DNA of 40,688 bases from Candidatus Hodarchaeota archaeon (GCA_016840035.1 JAEOTC010000159.1:1-40688); one strand, 5' to 3'; shown: positions 1 to 8,298, numbered from the stretch's first letter. Program-made: numbers and translations. Notes: generated from the sequence alone by a model not told the origin.

Positions 1-1338
1 CGGTTTTTCTTTAAAAACATAATTAACAGAAAAATTACCACCTGGAGGCAGATTACTAAAGATCCACCGATATAGGGTTGAATCATGAGTAGGAATTCTC
101 ATAGAGCGAATATTTTGTAATGATTCCGCTTTATTTACTTTTAATTCTGGTGGAATTACATCTTCAATGAGAATTTCTTGAATATTTTCCCCTGTTGTAT
201 TAACAAAATCTAATTTTGCTTCTAAACTTTGATGTAATGAATGGTATAAGTTCAATGCTACTACTTGTCGCTCTTTCCTAAGAATGATTGATCTTTCTAC
301 TCTCTTTCGCAATACATATTCGATCTTTCCTTTCTCCCCTGCTACTAATTTCTCTGCCTTCCATGTGAAGACTGTTCCCTCATTAGTTTTCTTTCTGTCA
401 TCTAATTCAAAATTCGTTTGGAAATCAACAACTTCCCATCTATAAGGGATCCTATCAACAATCTCTATGTCCAGAAGATCCTCTTCATATTCATTTGTTA
501 TTTCAGTCCTGGCTGAATACTCAATATCTAACGTATCCGCAAGATTAATTTGATGTTGTTTTGAATCCTCTTTTGGTGTATGTTCAGATTTTTCGACACC
601 TTTATTGGGCTGTGATTTCTCATTATATTTTTCTGTGTCATTCACCTGTCTTTTCGTTTCGATACTAGTGTGTGGTGACATAAATCTGGTTTCTCCCCTC
701 TGATCCTTAACTACTGCATCACTTCGAATTTTCTTTTCAGTTTGTTTCCTTGCAGTTTTGGATACTGCAGCAAGTACTGCAAAAGAATCCATTTTAGAAG
801 GATCATCAGTTTTTAATTGAGGAATTAGGAAATCCTGACGATTGAAATCTAGAGTGGTATCAGTTGAGAATTCATTGCTCTGCAATGGAATTAGCCCTTC
901 TTCCTCTTCTAGGGGTAGAATTTTAATTTCTGGAAGATCTTCACCGATTTGAGCCTGTAAATTACGCCCTTCCTCGATTTCCTCTTCTCCTGTAGAAATT
1001 TTACGATCAAGAGCGTTTAAAGCCATTTTAAATTGATAGGTTGCGGATGTAAACCCATATCTTTTTCCTTTATCAACCAATATTTTCGCCGTATCAACAT
1101 CTTCAGTCATAAGGTGTCTAACTATTGCTTTACCATAACAACTTGCGGCTTTATCCATTTTTTTAAGCTCTAGATAAAAATCTCCCGCTATGGTAAGATA
1201 TTGCCCTGCTTTTTTTCTATCACCTTGTGAATCGAAGCATTTAGCTGTCGATTCGTAGATTTCAGCTGCAATTTCTAGAGAGTGAGTTGTTGCTGCCTCT
1301 GCTTCAGAAGCTAGTTTTTCACAGTCCGTATCTACCAT
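1..1338 (-). CDS. alpha-SNAP-like TPR protein with C-terminal beta-rich domain (C-terminus cut by window edge)
   Basis: An open frame of 446 codons runs from an ATG at 1338 off the left edge without a stop. GGAG lies 8 bases upstream of the ATG. Residues about 1-115 are helical hairpins resembling the alpha-SNAP/TPR pattern (repeated A-x-x-Y/C-F-x-x-x-G-D-x-x-K-A). Then comes an acidic and polar, probably disordered linker (about 115-300). The last visible part (about 310-446) is beta-strand rich, with an LYRWIFSNLPPGG motif typical of archaeal Ig-like or DUF11-like folds that occur in N-terminally anchored or S-layer-type proteins. No signal peptide is seen. A 127-aa gene lies 16 bases upstream on the same strand, so the two are probably cotranscribed. 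The SNAP likeness is pattern recognition only; function is unknown. Confidence 0.7.
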   Translation of the reverse strand, partial: MVDTDCEKLASEAEAATTHSLEIAAEIYESTAKCFDSQGDRKKAGQYLTIAGDFYLELKKMDKAASCYGKAIVRHLMTEDVDTAKILVDKGKRYGFTSATYQFKMALNALDRKISTGEEEIEEGRNLQAQIGEDLPEIKILPLEEEEGLIPLQSNEFSTDTTLDFNRQDFLIPQLKTDDPSKMDSFAVLAAVSKTARKQTEKKIRSDAVVKDQRGETRFMSPHTSIETKRQVNDTEKYNEKSQPNKGVEKSEHTPKEDSKQHQINLADTLDIEYSARTEITNEYEEDLLDIEIVDRIPYRWEVVDFQTNFELDDRKKTNEGTVFTWKAEKLVAGEKGKIEYVLRKRVERSIILRKERQVVALNLYHSLHQSLEAKLDFVNTTGENIQEILIEDVIPPELKVNKAESLQNIRSMRIPTHDSTLYRWIFSNLPPGGNFSVNYVFKEKP

Positions 1339-1354
1339 TTTCTATACTCCCTAC

Positions 1355-1738
1355 TTACTTAATTGCTAAAAAAGTGGATTTAATGATCAATACCTCTGAA
1401 ACTCGGGGTGTATAATCATCTAGCGGATCTTTATCATCATAAGGAATTTGTTGAAATGTCCGAGAGAATATTACCCAAGCGACTCTTTTGTTATCACTTG
1501 TAACAAATCGATTAATTTTCTGATAGGCGTCATCTGGATCCTGTGTAAAATATTGATGACAAAGATCTTTAACTTTCTTTAAAGAAGTCTCTTCATTATT
1601 TTGTGCATATAAATGCAAATATTCTAATAAATCGGCTTCTTTGGGATTTATTTTCTTTGCTTTCAGCAATTCGACAATTGTAGATTTATTTGTTAAAGAA
1701 TCCTTTGCTTCTGCAAATGTTATATTAATAAAGGGCAT
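1355..1738 (-). CDS. hypothetical protein, 127 aa, paired with the SNAP-like TPR gene
   Basis: I do not recognise this family. It is a soluble protein of 127 aa, predicted mostly helical in its first half (many K/E, AEAKDSL, LLKAKKINPKEADLLEYLHLY), then a short W/F-containing segment around residues 85-95 and an isoleucine-rich C-terminus. It has no Cys cluster, membrane segment or signal peptide. It is the first gene of a likely two-gene minus-strand unit, its stop lying 16 bases before the start of the SNAP-like TPR gene, so it may act with that protein. The start is an ATG with only a weak GTGA-like upstream element. Reality is supported by an uninterrupted frame, tight spacing and codon use like its neighbours. 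Confidence 0.6.
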   Translation of the reverse strand: MPFINITFAEAKDSLTNKSTIVELLKAKKINPKEADLLEYLHLYAQNNEETSLKKVKDLCHQYFTQDPDDAYQKINRFVTSDNKRVAWVIFSRTFQQIPYDDKDPLDDYTPRVSEVLIIKSTFLAIK

Positions 1739-1973
1739 AAATTCTTCACAATTAGTGCAATTGATTCCAGTTTGTTAGTATAGATGAATATTCGTTTAGA
1801 TTTGATAATCGATTTAACGGTTGAATCTACAAATCACTGAATTAAATATATAGCTAATCACCTAGAATATTCGATAATTTTTCCTAAAAGAATTATTATT
1901 TCAAGTGATTTCCTTTATTTTTCAGAAAAATATCTTAAATTATCACTATTATGCGTTTAAATTGGAGATCTAA

Positions 1974-2645
1974 GTGTCTGAGCTTCCACAGTGCCTTCAT
2001 GAATTGCAGGTTGTGCTTCAAAGCTGTACACGCAAAATTCTTGATCTTCCTCAAGGATATCGAAGAGCTGCCATTCTTATTCCACTGTTTCGGAAAAATA
2101 ATGAATGGAATATACTTTTTACGAGAAGAACTGAGAAAGTGTCCCATCATAAGAATGAAATATCTTTTCCTGGGGGGAGATTTGACGAATCCCAGGATGA
2201 GAATTTAGTACAGACCGCCTTACGTGAAGTAAATGAAGAAATTGGATGTGAAAAGATTCTAGTTTTAGGGGAATTGGATGATATTTTCACAGTCAGTGAA
2301 TTTGTTGTTACCCCAATTGTAGGTTTTGTAGCTGAAGATTTCGATTTAGAGTGTTCAAATCATAATTCTGACGAGATAGAATATGTTTTAAAGGTTGCAA
2401 CAAATAAAATATCTAATATTGACCATTACTGGACAGAAGCGGTACCGTATGAAGGAGGAAGATTATTCCATGTTCCTTTTTTTAACTATGAGGGAGAGAT
2501 TATCTGGGGTGCTACAGGACGAATTCTCGCTAATTTTCTGAATGTTTTAACCAAACTCGACAACCAGTGTAGGACAAATATGATCGGTATAGACCAGTGG
2601 AAAGTCCAAGAGAATAAAGATTATTCCAATCTGATAAAGAATTAG
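1974..2645 (+). CDS. Nudix hydrolase, NudL/NUDT7-like probable coenzyme A diphosphatase
   Basis: The start is GTG at 1974, chosen because GGAG sits at 1964-1967 with a 6-base spacer; an ATG at 1951 is in another frame. The 223-aa protein has the UPF0035-type signature of CoA-pyrophosphatase Nudix enzymes: LFTRRTEKVSHH at about 48-59, FPGGRFDES at 65-73, then the Nudix helix ending LREVNEEIGC (83-92), whose R84, E85, E88 and E89 would bind the metal. Known members cleave CoA and acyl-CoA into 3',5'-ADP and (acyl-)phosphopantetheine. It is convergent with HMG-CoA reductase, 20 bases away. Substrate is inferred from the motif upstream of the Nudix box; other nucleotide diphosphate substrates remain possible. 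Confidence 0.85.
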   Translation: MSELPQCLHELQVVLQSCTRKILDLPQGYRRAAILIPLFRKNNEWNILFTRRTEKVSHHKNEISFPGGRFDESQDENLVQTALREVNEEIGCEKILVLGELDDIFTVSEFVVTPIVGFVAEDFDLECSNHNSDEIEYVLKVATNKISNIDHYWTEAVPYEGGRLFHVPFFNYEGEIIWGATGRILANFLNVLTKLDNQCRTNMIGIDQWKVQENKDYSNLIKN

Positions 2646-2665
2646 ATCTCATCCTTTTGAACTAT

Positions 2666-3988
2666 TCAATGTTCCAAACCTTTTATTTCCTCATAAATCG
2701 ACTTTACGTTGTCGTACGTGACTTTTAAATCGCGACTAGTTAGAAGTTCAATAACCTTATCCAGTTCTTGCCCTTTCGCTCCCATAGATGCTGCAAGATT
2801 ACGAGCGTGAAGTTTCATATGACCTGCTTGTATTCCAACTGATGCTAGAGCGCGAAGAGCCCCAAAATTTTGTGCTAATCCCACACACGCCATAATTTCC
2901 GCTAATTTTAAAGCTCCACCTGGAACTGACAGTTTCATTATCTTGAAGGCGATTTGTGCAATAGGATGGATTTTTGCAACCCCACCAACTAAACCAACTG
3001 CTAAGGGGATTTCAATTGTTCCAACGAGATCGCCATCTGCATTCTTTTCCCAGGTTGTTAATGAAGTATACTTACCAGTTCCTTTAATTGCAGCATATGT
3101 ATGAACCCCGGCTTCAATTGCACGCCAATCTTGGGCTGTGGCTAGGGCAACAGCGTCTATTCCGTTCATGATACCTTTGTTATGTGTTGATGCACGATAT
3201 GGATCCGCTTCGGCGAAAGCGTAAGCGTTAAGGATACCATCCACTACTTCAGATCCAGAGAATTTCTTTGTTTCCAATTCAGAAGTTTTAAAGATAGCTT
3301 TTGCTCTAACAAGCCGTCTTGTAGCCAAATTTGAGATAATTCGGAGAAGTGTTTTACCACCAGATAACTCCTCTAATAAAGGTGCTACAGCTTCATTCAT
3401 TGTATTCACCGCATTTGCACCCATAGCATCACGAACATCTACTAGCAATTCTAGTATGACCATCGGTTCAGTGATCGTATCCAGTAAAACTTTAACATTA
3501 ATGCCTCTGCAACCTCCTCCAAATTTCACTAAAATAGGATCTTGTTCATTTGCAATCTTGATAATTTCATCCTCATGTTCTAAGAATAATTCTCGAATGT
3601 AAAATGGATTTTGTACATTAATGAGCTGGATTTGGCCAATCATTATTGGTGATGTGCTGCTTGTTGTAAATCCACCAGCTGCACGAGTAACTTTGGCTGA
3701 ATTTGATGCGGCAGCAACAACAGATGCCTCCTCTACAGACATTGGAACAAGGACGTCTTCACCATTAATTTTGAAATTAGTAGCAACTCCTAGAGGAATT
3801 TGTTGAACACCTATAGTGTTTTCAATATAAAATCCTTGACCTGCTTTCTCCAGTGTGGCTGAAGAATCAGCTAAATAATCTAAATCTTCTTGACTTAATT
3901 CACATAATTCTTTAATCTTTTGTTGTCGATCTTTCATCGACATTCTAAAGAAACCCGCTAAACGAGAACTGAATTTTTCATTACCCAT
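2666..3988 (-). CDS. class II 3-hydroxy-3-methylglutaryl-CoA reductase
   Basis: At 440 aa it matches full-length class II HMG-CoA reductases (bacterial and Archaeoglobus-type), not the longer class I enzymes of most archaea and eukaryotes. Features: ENTIG at 56-60, a catalytic Glu in SVEEAS (about E87), the NKGIMNGID block with Lys271, AQDWRA with Asp287, and a C-terminal GHMKLHARN with His390; these correspond to the Glu-Lys-Asp-His set of the Pseudomonas enzyme. It makes mevalonate for isoprenoid lipids (or degrades mevalonate in some bacteria); in an archaeon the biosynthetic role is the sensible inference. AAGGTG lies about 7 bases before the ATG. Upstream, TATA-like elements at 4079-4088 and 4061-4070 read toward it, so it probably has its own promoter. 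Confidence 0.93.
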   Translation of the reverse strand: MGNEKFSSRLAGFFRMSMKDRQQKIKELCELSQEDLDYLADSSATLEKAGQGFYIENTIGVQQIPLGVATNFKINGEDVLVPMSVEEASVVAAASNSAKVTRAAGGFTTSSTSPIMIGQIQLINVQNPFYIRELFLEHEDEIIKIANEQDPILVKFGGGCRGINVKVLLDTITEPMVILELLVDVRDAMGANAVNTMNEAVAPLLEELSGGKTLLRIISNLATRRLVRAKAIFKTSELETKKFSGSEVVDGILNAYAFAEADPYRASTHNKGIMNGIDAVALATAQDWRAIEAGVHTYAAIKGTGKYTSLTTWEKNADGDLVGTIEIPLAVGLVGGVAKIHPIAQIAFKIMKLSVPGGALKLAEIMACVGLAQNFGALRALASVGIQAGHMKLHARNLAASMGAKGQELDKVIELLTSRDLKVTYDNVKSIYEEIKGLEH

Positions 3989-4132
3989 TAAAAAACACCT
4001 TATTGAGGATTAATGAGGGGGAGAAAAGAGTATTAAAATTGTTTTTATTCCGAAAAAAACTCTTTATATGTGAAATTCTATAAATAAAAGAACTAAATGA
4101 TTGATAGCACAAAGGTAGTGCTTATTAAATCA

Positions 4133-4990
4133 TTATTCGAGGTTTATTCCAAGGAATGTCTTACCAGGACAGGTGTAATATATTGAGTACCCTGCAGGTA
4201 TGGGTATTTCAAGATCATCAAGAGCTTGCACGTTATTCATGTTTGAGGATATGTAAATCACAAATATTGGTTTAGCCGTCTTACATGTGGCTGTTTTTGT
4301 AGCTCTTTTAAGGGAATATAATGCGATTTTACCTTCTGGAGCACCTGAAGAACTATGTAGCATTGTGAGAGTTGTTTCATCACTTGATGCAGGAAATAGG
4401 AGTTTTGCATTCGATTCTGTGACTTCAGCATCCTCATTTGCTGCAAAATACAGTATTGAGGAATCTTCAACCTGTTTCACAGCTTTTGGGGGCTTCTCTT
4501 TAACTGATTTGGGTTTTGTTTTTGGTGGAGGGGGTGGTGAGACAGGTTTAGTTACTTTTTCTGCTTTAGGCTTGTCTTTCGTTGTCTTAGCTTTTTTAGG
4601 TGGTGTTGATTTAGCAGGAGGTGTTGTTTCAGTAATTGATGCCGCCATTACTGGAGGAGTAACTTCCAGAAGAGCACTAGGAGTAGCTGGTGATGCTTCT
4701 AATTTCATCATAAAATCCCGGAACTTAGCTGTTTCATTCCCTTGGTCTTCAGTTGATATTCTATGGGTCATCCCCTTCTCAAGGCGCATTTGCCTAGCAA
4801 TTTGACTTGAAATAAAGCGTTTTCTTACTGACGAATTCTCTCCAGTCCAGATATAAATATGTCTCGTGTCTTCATCAAGAAAAATCAAGACTTCTGTGTC
4901 TTTTAGATCTTCATCGCGTGAAGAGAACTTAATAGGAACATATTCACCATCCATACTGGGGGTGTACACGTGAATTTTACTTTCAGTCAT
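4133..4990 (-). CDS. gelsolin-like domain protein with proline-rich linker
   Basis: 285 aa. Residues about 5-97 fit a gelsolin/ADF-H-type repeat: VLIFLDEDTRHIYIWTG (34-50), a basic amphipathic helix (SVRKRFISSQIARQMR), then an acidic strand HRISTEDQGNETAKFRDFM; the layout is that of gelsolin repeats (strand, aromatic-W-x-G turn, long helix, E-G-N-E). Residues 98-175 form a Pro/Lys/Thr-rich linker with PPPPP at 152-156. The C-terminal 110 residues are beta-rich and unrecognised, ending FLGINLE. AAGGA is about 6 bases before the ATG. In Asgard archaea gelsolin-like proteins act on actin, and profilins bind polyproline; both roles are inference here, as no actin or profilin gene is in the window. 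The domain call is from motif pattern only. Confidence 0.65.
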   Translation of the reverse strand: MTESKIHVYTPSMDGEYVPIKFSSRDEDLKDTEVLIFLDEDTRHIYIWTGENSSVRKRFISSQIARQMRLEKGMTHRISTEDQGNETAKFRDFMMKLEASPATPSALLEVTPPVMAASITETTPPAKSTPPKKAKTTKDKPKAEKVTKPVSPPPPPKTKPKSVKEKPPKAVKQVEDSSILYFAANEDAEVTESNAKLLFPASSDETTLTMLHSSSGAPEGKIALYSLKRATKTATCKTAKPIFVIYISSNMNNVQALDDLEIPIPAGYSIYYTCPGKTFLGINLE

Positions 4991-5300
4991 AAATAGTCCT
5001 TCTAACTTCCAAAATCAGCGCTTCCTCTAAAAACATTTTCAAATGTGTAGAATCTTTTGGAAATTCTCTGCTGGAGAGTATTCTCTAAGTGGTAATTTTC
5101 GGGAATATTGGAAATTAAGAATGAAAAAAGTGACATTTATTGATGGACCGATAGTATGGTATCCATTTAATCGAAATTAACTCCAAATTTGGGTTTGTTG
5201 GTCATCTTCTAGCCCATAATGGAAAAATTTGGGATGGAACGAAATAATTTTAATTTATCTAGGTTTACTTAGTTAATGTCTTTAAGACGGTTTACTTCAT
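4991..5300. other. intergenic stretch upstream of tRNA-Cys, no gene seen
   Basis: This gap holds the promoter of the gelsolin-like gene on the minus strand and that of the tRNA on the plus strand (an AT-rich element around 5270-5285). The only frames are tiny, for example 19 codons starting near 5121 without a convincing ribosome binding site. No repeats or stable structures stood out. Confidence 0.5.
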
Positions 5301-5403
5301 GCGGAGGTACCAAAGAGTCGTTCATATGCCATGAATTGACTTGGACTGGCTATGGAGCAGCCTGCAAAGCTGTATTACGCGTGTTCGAATCACGCCCTCC
5401 GCT
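5301..5403 (+). tRNA. tRNA-Cys (GCA) with about 30-nt intron-like insertion in the D loop
   Basis: The acceptor stem GCGGAGG (5301-5307) pairs perfectly with CCTCCGC (5396-5402). The anticodon arm is GCAGC/GCTGT (5357-5361, 5369-5373) around CTGCAAA, anticodon GCA at 5364-5366. The T arm is GCGTG-TTCGAAT-CACGC (5379-5395). Base 5403 is T, the discriminator U73 expected of tRNA-Cys; CCA is not encoded. The D stem is CCA(5310-5312)/TGG(5353-5355) followed by an A13-A22 mismatch, as in some bacterial tRNA-Cys. G18-G19 are best placed at 5348-5349, leaving roughly 30 surplus bases between 5316 and 5347. The total of 103 is about 30 above a normal 73. The surplus contains a TTCAT/ATGAA hairpin. 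A spliced non-canonical intron is likely, but I could not find a perfect bulge-helix-bulge site. Confidence 0.85.
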
Positions 5404-5492
5404 CTACTTACTTTTATCCTTTCAAATAGCACAAGATTGTCAATAAATCACAAACTAGTTCCTAATTTAGCTTAGTATGGGAGATACTACAT

Positions 5493-7298
5493 TTGTCTGA
5501 ATCATTATTTGATATTGTTGTCATTGACACTAACTTTTTCATTTCCTTATTAAACGCAGGAGTCTCTGATTCTCTAATGCCTCAACTTCAGAATATCGGG
5601 CAATCAGTTGGAATGGAGATCATGGTACCGGATGAAATTCCGAAATCAGATATTCCAGGTCGATTTAGGCAATTACGCCAGCTCATTCCTAAATATATAC
5701 GCACTGAACCAGTTAAACGAACATCGAAGCTCTGGAATCGAACTGCGGAATATGCGGTCCAAGAACGGATGGTTCGAGTAAATGATGACCCTGCAGATAT
5801 AGACGTAGTAATACTTGCAAAAAAATTCAGTTTGAAAGATAATAACAAGGTAGCTCTAGTCTCTGACGATGAAGGAGTAGCTCGAATAATCAAGGAGAAT
5901 AAGGTATTCAAAGGAATCGAACATCTTTCATGCGGTTCATTTGTCTCAATATTGGCTGCATCTGTATCTGATCAAAAAATGCGTAAACTCTTAGATCAAA
6001 CAGTTGAAAGAGTCTTTCGTGCTTCATGGAGTTACAAAAAGAAAACTCGACGATATATTGATGTGGCAATGCTGATTGATGATTTAACTGATACGGCGAG
6101 GTTCGTTAGATCAGCAGCTGAGGTTGGAGCTGATAGTAGTTTAGCGGAAATCGAAAAAGAAATCGTTGCAATTGCTCCAAAACACGAACCCGAAGTATTA
6201 AAGCCTGAGGATGGGTTAATAATTGCTCAACAGCTTGTTTTAAAGGCTCGTGGAACAAGAGAAACATATCATATTCTACAAGCGGAAGAAATCCTCCTTG
6301 AAATTCTTGCAAAAAGCTCAGAACTAATTTACTCTATAGATGGTTTAGAGCAGCGAGTTATTGTTGAGAGAATGATTAGATCTGAACTATTTGAGCACCA
6401 TAGCTGGCTTCTTGATTATAGAATATCACGTAATCAGATTGTGGAAGCATTAGTCCATGCCGAAGCATGCCGAATATACATGAATTTCATTTCTGTTGGG
6501 AGAGAAGCTATCGAGAATCTAATAGCCTTGCAAGGTTTACTGTATTTGCTTTTAGGAAAATATGAAAGAGCTCTTGAGCTTTTCAAAGCAGTTCCACAAA
6601 TGGATCCTGAACTTTCATCGACACAAATTCTTGGTTTAGCTGTAGCATTGATAGCTACTCAACAGCAAAACGAGGCGGCATTACTCATTAAAAGAAATGT
6701 GGAGATGATTGAAGGTATAATTACATCTATGCATGCCTACGCAAATGATCTTTATTCTCATGACCAGCGTGAACTAGCAATCAATATTCTGAAATTTCTT
6801 GTAAAGAATTTTAGTAAACAAGAAGAAGTTGACCGTTCAATCTACCGTTTATTTGTCCTTACAAGACTTCGCCAGGATTTAGTATCAGGTGAGGCCAAGA
6901 TTAACAATATATTCAAGAAAAGATTAGTAAATAGAGGAAAAGATGATTCCAAGAAGGGGATACCTAAGAGTTTCATGAATAAATTGCCAATAATGTTATC
7001 AACAGGTGAAGATCCAAAGGAAATAGAACAGTTTAAAGGATTTTATCATATTCTTGATTTGGTTGAAAATAAAGAAAAAGATGAGATTTTAGCTGTTGCT
7101 TGGAATGAGAGTAATAATTCTACTTGGTTGTTGAACTTCGATTCTGCATACAAACCTGCCTTAGAGGAAAGTGTCAAAATTAAAATTACTAGTGGAAAAA
7201 TTACCAAAATAAAGAAAGCGAAAAGAACAGATCCGTATCGTGCAACTTTGAGTTTTGAATCTCCCACAATTCAACCTGAACTGGTTAAGCCTTGGTAA
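5493..7298 (+). CDS. PIN-domain ribonuclease-like protein fused to helical (TPR-like) repeats
   Basis: 601 aa from a TTG at 5493, supported by GGGAG at 5479-5483 with a 9-base spacer. The N-terminal about 145 residues form a PIN domain with its acidic set in order: D12 in VVIDTNFF, E48 in VPDEIP, D102/D104 in DPADIDVVILA and D125/D126 in LVSDDEGV. From about 190 to 480 the protein is alpha-helical, with hairpins such as LLYLLLGKYERALELFKAVPQ that look TPR-like. A final basic region (about 520-601) is strand-rich and could be a small OB- or TRAM-like RNA-binding fold (inferred). PIN nucleases cut RNA; free-standing VapC toxins are about 130 aa and come with an antitoxin, which is absent here, so a housekeeping RNA-processing or decay role is more likely. 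It lies 90 bases after the tRNA. Confidence 0.72.
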   Translation: MSESLFDIVVIDTNFFISLLNAGVSDSLMPQLQNIGQSVGMEIMVPDEIPKSDIPGRFRQLRQLIPKYIRTEPVKRTSKLWNRTAEYAVQERMVRVNDDPADIDVVILAKKFSLKDNNKVALVSDDEGVARIIKENKVFKGIEHLSCGSFVSILAASVSDQKMRKLLDQTVERVFRASWSYKKKTRRYIDVAMLIDDLTDTARFVRSAAEVGADSSLAEIEKEIVAIAPKHEPEVLKPEDGLIIAQQLVLKARGTRETYHILQAEEILLEILAKSSELIYSIDGLEQRVIVERMIRSELFEHHSWLLDYRISRNQIVEALVHAEACRIYMNFISVGREAIENLIALQGLLYLLLGKYERALELFKAVPQMDPELSSTQILGLAVALIATQQQNEAALLIKRNVEMIEGIITSMHAYANDLYSHDQRELAINILKFLVKNFSKQEEVDRSIYRLFVLTRLRQDLVSGEAKINNIFKKRLVNRGKDDSKKGIPKSFMNKLPIMLSTGEDPKEIEQFKGFYHILDLVENKEKDEILAVAWNESNNSTWLLNFDSAYKPALEESVKIKITSGKITKIKKAKRTDPYRATLSFESPTIQPELVKPW

Positions 7299-7305
7299 GG
7301 AAATA

Positions 7306-8298
7306 TTAGACCATAGTGTAATCAGCATCGTTCCAAGTCTTGCGTAATTTCTCAATTTGATCTGCAAGCGTGCTGGTTTCAATAAAATTTGGTAAATGTT
7401 GCTCGATTGGACTCCTGAATTCTTCTTTGTCCATAATTAAAAGGGATATTAACTTAGGTGATACTACCTCAAAGTATTTGTTCCACGTTTCTAAGTTCGG
7501 ATGAACTATATTTGATACTTCCTTAGGGTTACGTTGAGGGATCACTGGATGCCAACCATGATCTTTCTCAATAATTCCTCGAAGACAAATCTTCGATAGT
7601 GAAGCAGCGACAATAACCTCTTTATTTAGATCTCGAAAAATCTTCGCAATTGTAACTGATCCAATTTTGTTTAAGATTCTCCCATCTACTCGTATCATAT
7701 CTGCACCAAATACAGCTGCTTCTGCACGCTGTGCAAACTCATGAATCGCTAAATCAATCCCCAATACTACATTTTTGAATCCCGCATTAGCTAAAGTATA
7801 AGCTGTTCTCTCTCCTTCCTTTAAAGGTCTAGATTCTAATATATAAACCACTTTATCAGTAAATCCTTCATGAGCAACTTGTAAAAGAGCCTTTATTACA
7901 GTTGAGGAATGGGAAAAGGTTAATATAGATTTTAAAGGTCTTAAAATTTTAACAAGAGTCTCTTGAGTTTGTTTTTCTCCAATTCTTAACTGCTCTCTTC
8001 TTGTAGCGAATATCATTTCGATATTTGGTTTAGGATCGCCATTCTCTAGTCGATGAGAATCTATAAGCTGTACAAGTCTGACGAAAATGGGTAAAAGCGC
8101 GTTTTCAATCGTTGCCATTGGATGAGTGTCTAATAGTAGCTGAATTGCTGTTTTCAAGAACGATCGTGAGATTTTATCACTCGAAGTCAGACACTCTTGC
8201 TTTAATGCTATTAAACAATTTTGTGCTATCTTAGCTGCCCCACTATGAGTATCGCTATGAATAGTTTCCACATCTTTTAGAAAAGTCTTTGATAGCAC
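7306..8298 (-). CDS. eIF2B-family protein (alpha/beta/delta-like)
   Basis: 330 aa from a GTG at 8298, with GGAAT about 5 bases upstream. The C-terminal two thirds carry the IF-2B Rossmann signature: SHSSTVIKALL, VVYILESRPLKEGERTAY, then VFGADMIRVDGRILNKIGS. This fold serves eIF2B regulatory subunits, methylthioribose-1-phosphate isomerase and ribose-1,5-bisphosphate isomerase. The isomerases need a Cys in the segment that here reads TFSHSSTVI, and no Cys is present there, so a regulatory or nucleotide/sugar-phosphate-sensing role is more likely than catalysis (inference). The N-terminal 110 residues are helical, as in the family. It stands alone, with a 170-base gap upstream, and converges on the PIN gene 7 bases away. 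Confidence 0.78.
   Translation of the reverse strand: MLSKTFLKDVETIHSDTHSGAAKIAQNCLIALKQECLTSSDKISRSFLKTAIQLLLDTHPMATIENALLPIFVRLVQLIDSHRLENGDPKPNIEMIFATRREQLRIGEKQTQETLVKILRPLKSILTFSHSSTVIKALLQVAHEGFTDKVVYILESRPLKEGERTAYTLANAGFKNVVLGIDLAIHEFAQRAEAAVFGADMIRVDGRILNKIGSVTIAKIFRDLNKEVIVAASLSKICLRGIIEKDHGWHPVIPQRNPKEVSNIVHPNLETWNKYFEVVSPKLISLLIMDKEEFRSPIEQHLPNFIETSTLADQIEKLRKTWNDADYTMV

Noticed and set aside
4287..4805. 172-codon plus-strand frame antisense to the gelsolin-like gene
   Set aside because: It mirrors the opposite strand's Pro/Lys/Thr-rich coding sequence, giving low-complexity Gly/Val/Ser; no ribosome binding site, and the minus-strand gene explains the region better.
5121..5180. 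19-codon plus-strand frame upstream of the tRNA
   Set aside because: Too short, without a good ribosome binding site, and without compositional support.
5493..5950. PIN domain as a VapC toxin of a toxin-antitoxin pair
   Set aside because: No small antitoxin gene lies next to it, and the domain is part of a 601-aa protein.
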